From: Planctomycetota bacterium
Lineage (GTDB): Bacteria; Planctomycetota; Brocadiia; Brocadiales; Bathyanammoxibiaceae
DNA: 47,966 nucleotides
Reading direction: 5' to 3'
Assembly (NCBI GenBank): GCA_023261505.1
Contig: JAHFOV010000010.1
Span: 1 to 47,966, forward strand
Below are positions 45,032 through 47,966 of this stretch, one piece after another (position 1 is the first letter of the stretch; each line of letters starts with the position of its first letter). The position numbers and the translations under genes are program-made. The notes under the pieces are model-generated. The model worked only from the letters and a program-made list of their open reading frames with translations. It made no database searches and was not told the origin of the DNA.

Positions 45032-45831
45032 ATGCCGTTCCAAGACTCGGTTAAAGAAGATGCTTTGGTAAGATCAAGACGTTGCGCTGCGTTTGTCAGG
45101 AATTTGCGGGCCTGTATACAAATGTGCATCACATAATACCAGAGTCTGATCATGGTCAAAACACTTTGGAAAATGCCATCGTTCTTTGTTCGCGATGCCA
45201 CGGCGAAGTTGGACATTACAATGTTCGCCACCCTGTAGGTAATAAATATTCTACAGAGGAGTTGTGCCGACTGCGCGATGAATGGTGGAACTGGTGCGAA
45301 AAGAATCCTGCAACCCCACTCCCGAAGCATCCAATTTCAGTCTCTCCAGGAACCATCAATCTAGGGACAAGAGGATGGAAGGTACGCTCTCTTTTTAAAG
45401 TTCACAATAAATCGAATGAAATATACTACGACATTTGGATTAAGCTAACTATTGATGCGCCGGAGATCTTTCCTCACGACATAATTATTGATACTAAAAA
45501 TGTTAAGAACCAACTTACAGCGGAAGCCGGTTCTGTCAGAGTGTGTTGGGACATCGTAAGAATCGATGGTACAGACTCAGATAATAAAAAAGTAATCTTT
45601 CTTTTATTAAAGAGTTTAGAGCCGGGAGAGGTCTTAACTTTCATGTTAAGGAACAATTCAAGACGTGCAACTTCTACGCTAACTCAGCCAAAAGTTTTAA
45701 TCGGTGTTTCTGTATTTAGCACTGAGCCTAACAAAACGGTTGAAAAACCGGGGCAGATTGCGCTAATATTTGCTCCTCCAGAAAATATGACGATAAAAAG
45801 CTTAGGCTTTATGATAAAAAGAAGTGACTAA
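45032..45831 (+). pseudogene. HNH-endonuclease-domain protein with a 2-bp frameshift near the N-terminus
   Basis: The frame from ATG 45032 (MPFQDSVKEDALVRSRRC) runs into another frame after TGC at 45083-45085. Removing GC at 45086-45087 restores SRRCCVCQEFAGLYTNVHH, the normal HNH start. The downstream part then has HHIIPESDHGQN, LENAIVLCSRCHGEVGHYN and GNKYSTEELCRLRDEWW, typical of HNH nucleases with a CxxC...CxxC zinc site. The C-terminal 145 residues are beta-rich (Ig-like, SVSPGTINLGTRGWK and onward). Downstream codon usage is undamaged. The ORF track starts at an internal TTG (45082) without support. It is either a recent frameshift mutant, a sequencing error or a phase-variable site. 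Confidence 0.75.
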
Positions 45832-45859
45832 ATTGCGCCGAGTCTCCGCCACCTTGAAT

Positions 45860-47053
45860 TTAGATGGGCAAACATTCCTTTAAATCCTCAGGACTGAAAG
45901 GGCCAGCTTCTGCGATTAGCTTACGGGCCTCGTCCACCTGCTCCCATACATTCCACAAAAGTACCCCTCTTATCCTACCATTTCGCAAATAATAGATAAC
46001 ACCCTCTCGATAAGGCTCTTTCCAGTAGGCAACCGTCTCTAGCTGGGAGTTGAGGTCACCAACAGCTTCGTACCCCAACTCAAACAGGTCAGAATAAAAG
46101 TATGGGAGGTGATGATAAGGGACAGGTTCGCCAGCCATTGACTGGCCTGCGAAACGGCCCATAGTGTTAGCATTGTCCTCGTGTTCCACTCTAATACGTT
46201 CCCCGAGGGCAGGATTATAAAAGTTTGCTACATCACCTGCAGAGTAGATGTCCGGATGGTTCGTACGCAGAAAGTCATCCACCCGTATGCCATTCCCTAC
46301 CTCTAGCCCCGCTGCCTGGGCCAGTTCTATGTTTGGCTCGATACCAAGCCCTGCCACTACACCATCAACCAAAATCTCTTTTTCTTGTAAGGTTTTAATG
46401 TTTCGGGTTTTTAAGGCAAGCTGGTCTCCCCGCTTTTCTACATCTATGGGTGATTCCCCTGCCAATACTTCTACTCGCTTCTCTCGGTAGAAGTCATTCA
46501 GAAACAGTGAAAGGTCGTGAGGGAACACATGATATCCAATTCTCTCATTCCGAAGAATCAGCACCACTTTTTTCTCGTTCATTGCCAGGGCGGCTGCGAT
46601 TTCAGAACCGATAAAGCCACCACCGATGACGGCGAAACGCTGCCCCTTTTCGGTAAGTGCGCGGAGACGCCGATAATCCTCCAGGGTGCGAAAATAAATT
46701 ATTTGACCAGTGTCAAATGGGAAGCGCCGGGGTGCGCCACCTGTTGCCAGGAGCAGTTTTTCGAAGGTATATACAGTTTCTTGTTCATCCATTACGCTTT
46801 TGTTCTGCGGGTCAATGGCCTTGACACAGCGTCCCAGATAAAGTTCTACCCCACGGGTTTCTGTCTTACGCCAGATTTTTTCAATCGGTTTCCCTTTCCA
46901 AAGGTCTTTGGTGAGAGGTGGGCGGTTATACGGAGGGTCGAGCTCAGCACTAATCAAACCTACAGAGCCCCCAGGGTCTACCTTACGGATGCCACGCACA
47001 GCGGCATCGGCTGTCATCCCCCCACCAATAATAAGGTATTTGCAGTGTGGCAA
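45860..47053 (-). CDS. FAD-dependent pyridine nucleotide-disulphide oxidoreductase (ferredoxin/rubredoxin-reductase type)
   Basis: A 397-residue flavoprotein with an FAD-binding start YLIIGGGMTADAAVRGI, an NADH-binding Rossmann motif FAVIGGGFIGSEIAAAL at about residue 142, the conserved IYSAGDVANF and an AIF-like C-terminal dimer region (GVLLWNVWEQVDEARKLI). RPPLTKDLWKG near residue 47 is typical of ferredoxin-reductase/AIF-family enzymes. No disulphide-active CxxC is present, so it probably passes electrons from NADH to a small redox protein. The partner is not adjacent. The gene is convergent with the HNH gene. Confidence 0.85.
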   Translation of the reverse strand: MPHCKYLIIGGGMTADAAVRGIRKVDPGGSVGLISAELDPPYNRPPLTKDLWKGKPIEKIWRKTETRGVELYLGRCVKAIDPQNKSVMDEQETVYTFEKLLLATGGAPRRFPFDTGQIIYFRTLEDYRRLRALTEKGQRFAVIGGGFIGSEIAAALAMNEKKVVLILRNERIGYHVFPHDLSLFLNDFYREKRVEVLAGESPIDVEKRGDQLALKTRNIKTLQEKEILVDGVVAGLGIEPNIELAQAAGLEVGNGIRVDDFLRTNHPDIYSAGDVANFYNPALGERIRVEHEDNANTMGRFAGQSMAGEPVPYHHLPYFYSDLFELGYEAVGDLNSQLETVAYWKEPYREGVIYYLRNGRIRGVLLWNVWEQVDEARKLIAEAGPFSPEDLKECLPI

Positions 47054-47629
47054 CTTTATATCCTATTGTGTCTTAAACATAAATCACCTTAAGTATAGAT
47101 ACAGCTTCTATGTTCCTCAAAGCGTGTCCCAGTATTTTGATTATGGAATTGGGTGCCATTTTGAGAACGGCCTGGTTACTATAATATATAGTAAGTATTT
47201 GATTTTACTCGGGAGGTAGACAGCGGAAATCTTCACCTGATTTCAGTTTACTTAAAAAAGGCAGAGCTAGATGAGAGACAGGGTAGAAGAGTTAAAGAGG
47301 GCACTTAAAAGAAAAACACCCTCTAAGATGCAGATATAACTGTGAACGCCCTAAAAGTTGCATTCATTCCTTCACTCCTCACACTCGTAAAAATGTTTTA
47401 ATTTGTTGGTCTAAAGCATTTTTTTCAATGTTATGTTTCATTGTATACATTGTCAAGAGGTTTTTAATGACCTTTGGAAATGGGTTCGTACAGCGCTTTT
47501 TTCGTCCAGTCGCTCTTTATTTAGTCTAAAAGTGACTAAAAATCACTCAAATGCATATCCACTGTTCCTCCTTTATGAGCCATCTTTACCAAATTTACAA
47601 CATTTTATGCACTAAGTAACGTTTTTATG
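47054..47629. other. non-coding gap upstream of the last promoter
   Basis: Six hundred bases with many stops in all frames. A 22-codon ATG frame at 47271-47339 (MRDRVEELKRALKRKTPS) has a plausible amphipathic look but lacks a ribosome binding site. I see no repeat of the families listed above, which is unusual for a gap of this size here. Confidence 0.5.
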
Positions 47630-47657
47630 TTGACAGGTGGGATTTGTGTGGTATACT
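47630..47657 (+). promoter_or_regulatory. strong sigma70-type promoter
   Basis: TTGACA (47630-47635) and TATACT (47652-47657) with a 16-bp spacer, the best match to consensus in the window. Transcription would start near 47664 and give a leader of about 110 nt before the last gene. Confidence 0.8.
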
Positions 47658-47693
47658 TTTTTTGTTTGATTGGCCGAGTTTTCGAAAGGAGGT

Positions 47694-47759
47694 GTGTGGA
47701 AACAAAACAATTCAAACAGGGGTTTGTGGAAGAGCCTTAGGTTAAAGGTTCTAAAATAA
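47694..47759 (+). CDS. possible 21-codon leader ORF before the last gene
   Basis: A GTG frame of 21 codons (WKQNNSNRGLWKSLRLKVLK after the start) ends in TAA that overlaps the GGAGGGAG ribosome binding site of the next gene. AAAGGAGG lies just ahead, but only one base from this GTG; the alternative GTG at 47696 gives 14 codons ending in TAG. The AAAGGAGG without an obvious gene of its own is the reason I list this. It may be a leader peptide or a chance. Confidence 0.3.
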   Translation: MWKQNNSNRGLWKSLRLKVLK

Positions 47760-47775
47760 GGAGGGAGAGCAAGTT

Positions 47776-47966
47776 ATGTCTAGAAGTTTGGTTTATTTAT
47801 TAGCAACTGCAGTAATATTGGCTGGTTTGACTGGTATGAGTGCTTATAGCCTCATGGCAGGTGAGCCTCAGGTAGTAGCGACCATACAGACGGGGCCGGA
47901 GTGGGAGCCGCTTGGGAGGGGAGAACCCCTCACGGTACCTGAGGTGCATTACAGGGTAAAGCACAG
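47776..47966 (+). CDS. exported protein, 3' part outside window
   Basis: Sixty-three codons are visible. A signal peptide (SLVYLLATAVILAGLTGMSAYSLMAG) is followed by EPQVVATIQTGPEWEPLGRG. The start is firm: AAGGAGGGAG lies about 7-8 nt before the ATG, and a near-consensus promoter precedes the leader. A strong promoter plus export suggests an abundant envelope or periplasmic protein. The product cannot be named from the part present. Confidence 0.75.
   Translation, partial: MSRSLVYLLATAVILAGLTGMSAYSLMAGEPQVVATIQTGPEWEPLGRGEPLTVPEVHYRVKH

Noticed and set aside
47271-47339. 22-codon ORF MRDRVEELKRALKRKTPS
   Set aside because: Too short, no ribosome binding site, and no promoter close by.

Overview
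The window looks like one chromosomal stretch of a Gram-negative, probably anaerobic or microaerophilic bacterium. It carries a LolC/E-type protein, an outer-membrane porin, lipoproteins, SelA/SelB and an ApbE flavin transferase. A small basic protein at 32190-32357 and a DUF1571-type protein beside it resemble families I associate with Planctomycetes and the wider PVC group. I therefore lean towards a planctomycete-like genome, but only moderately. There are no rRNA genes, no CRISPR array and no phage or transposase genes. Two tRNAs are present.

Layout. 1-5070: DUF547 protein (cut by the window edge), glutamate dehydrogenase, a methyltransferase, a TPR protein and a pentapeptide-repeat protein. 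5150-11620 (minus): a very unusual DnaJ/zinc-ribbon/RDD/HtrA/PDZ protein lying between an acetyl-CoA synthetase gene and a second copy of that gene's last 19 codons, then mtnP and aroC. 11945-14660: LolC/E-like permease, DUF116 and DUF2325 proteins. 14825-19860 (minus): an envelope cluster of a membrane protein, an FMN-binding/ApbE fusion, a lipoprotein, a secreted protein and a porin. 20540-22170: cold-shock protein and two tandem cyclic-nucleotide-binding proteins. 22380-24130: tRNA-Glu, tRNA-Lys, a RelE-type toxin-antitoxin pair bracketed by a 49-bp duplication of the 5' part of tRNA-Lys, and a sirtuin remnant. 24203-31014: a metal-transporter-like protein, an ArsM-like methyltransferase that reads through an in-frame UGA, TldD/TldE and LigA. 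31250-33180 (plus): SPOR protein, small basic protein, DUF1571 protein. 33249-39424 (minus): SelB, SelA, a second metal-transporter-like protein and a penicillin-acylase-family hydrolase. 39517-47053: membrane protein, MNT antitoxin with a dead HEPN partner, SerS, an aminofutalosine-deaminase-like amidohydrolase with an MTAP paralogue, a frameshifted HNH protein and an FAD oxidoreductase. The window ends in the start of a secreted protein behind a strong promoter.

How the parts fit. The best functional story is selenium. SelA and SelB lie about 8-12 kb from a methyltransferase gene whose apparent stop is a UGA at the position of a conserved ArsM cysteine. Another 51 family-like codons follow, and a bSECIS-like hairpin sits at the right distance. 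Both selenium loci neighbour a paralogous HxxxxDH/HxxxxHH membrane transporter.

The second theme is repeats. Several families of short palindromic elements, many built as terminal inverted repeats enclosing two or three hairpins, fill the intergenic gaps. They have also entered coding regions in frame (aroC, the MTAP paralogue, the ApbE fusion, the penicillin acylase, the TPR protein) and supply 5' ends or start-codon contexts of others. All functional calls are from sequence reading without database searches.
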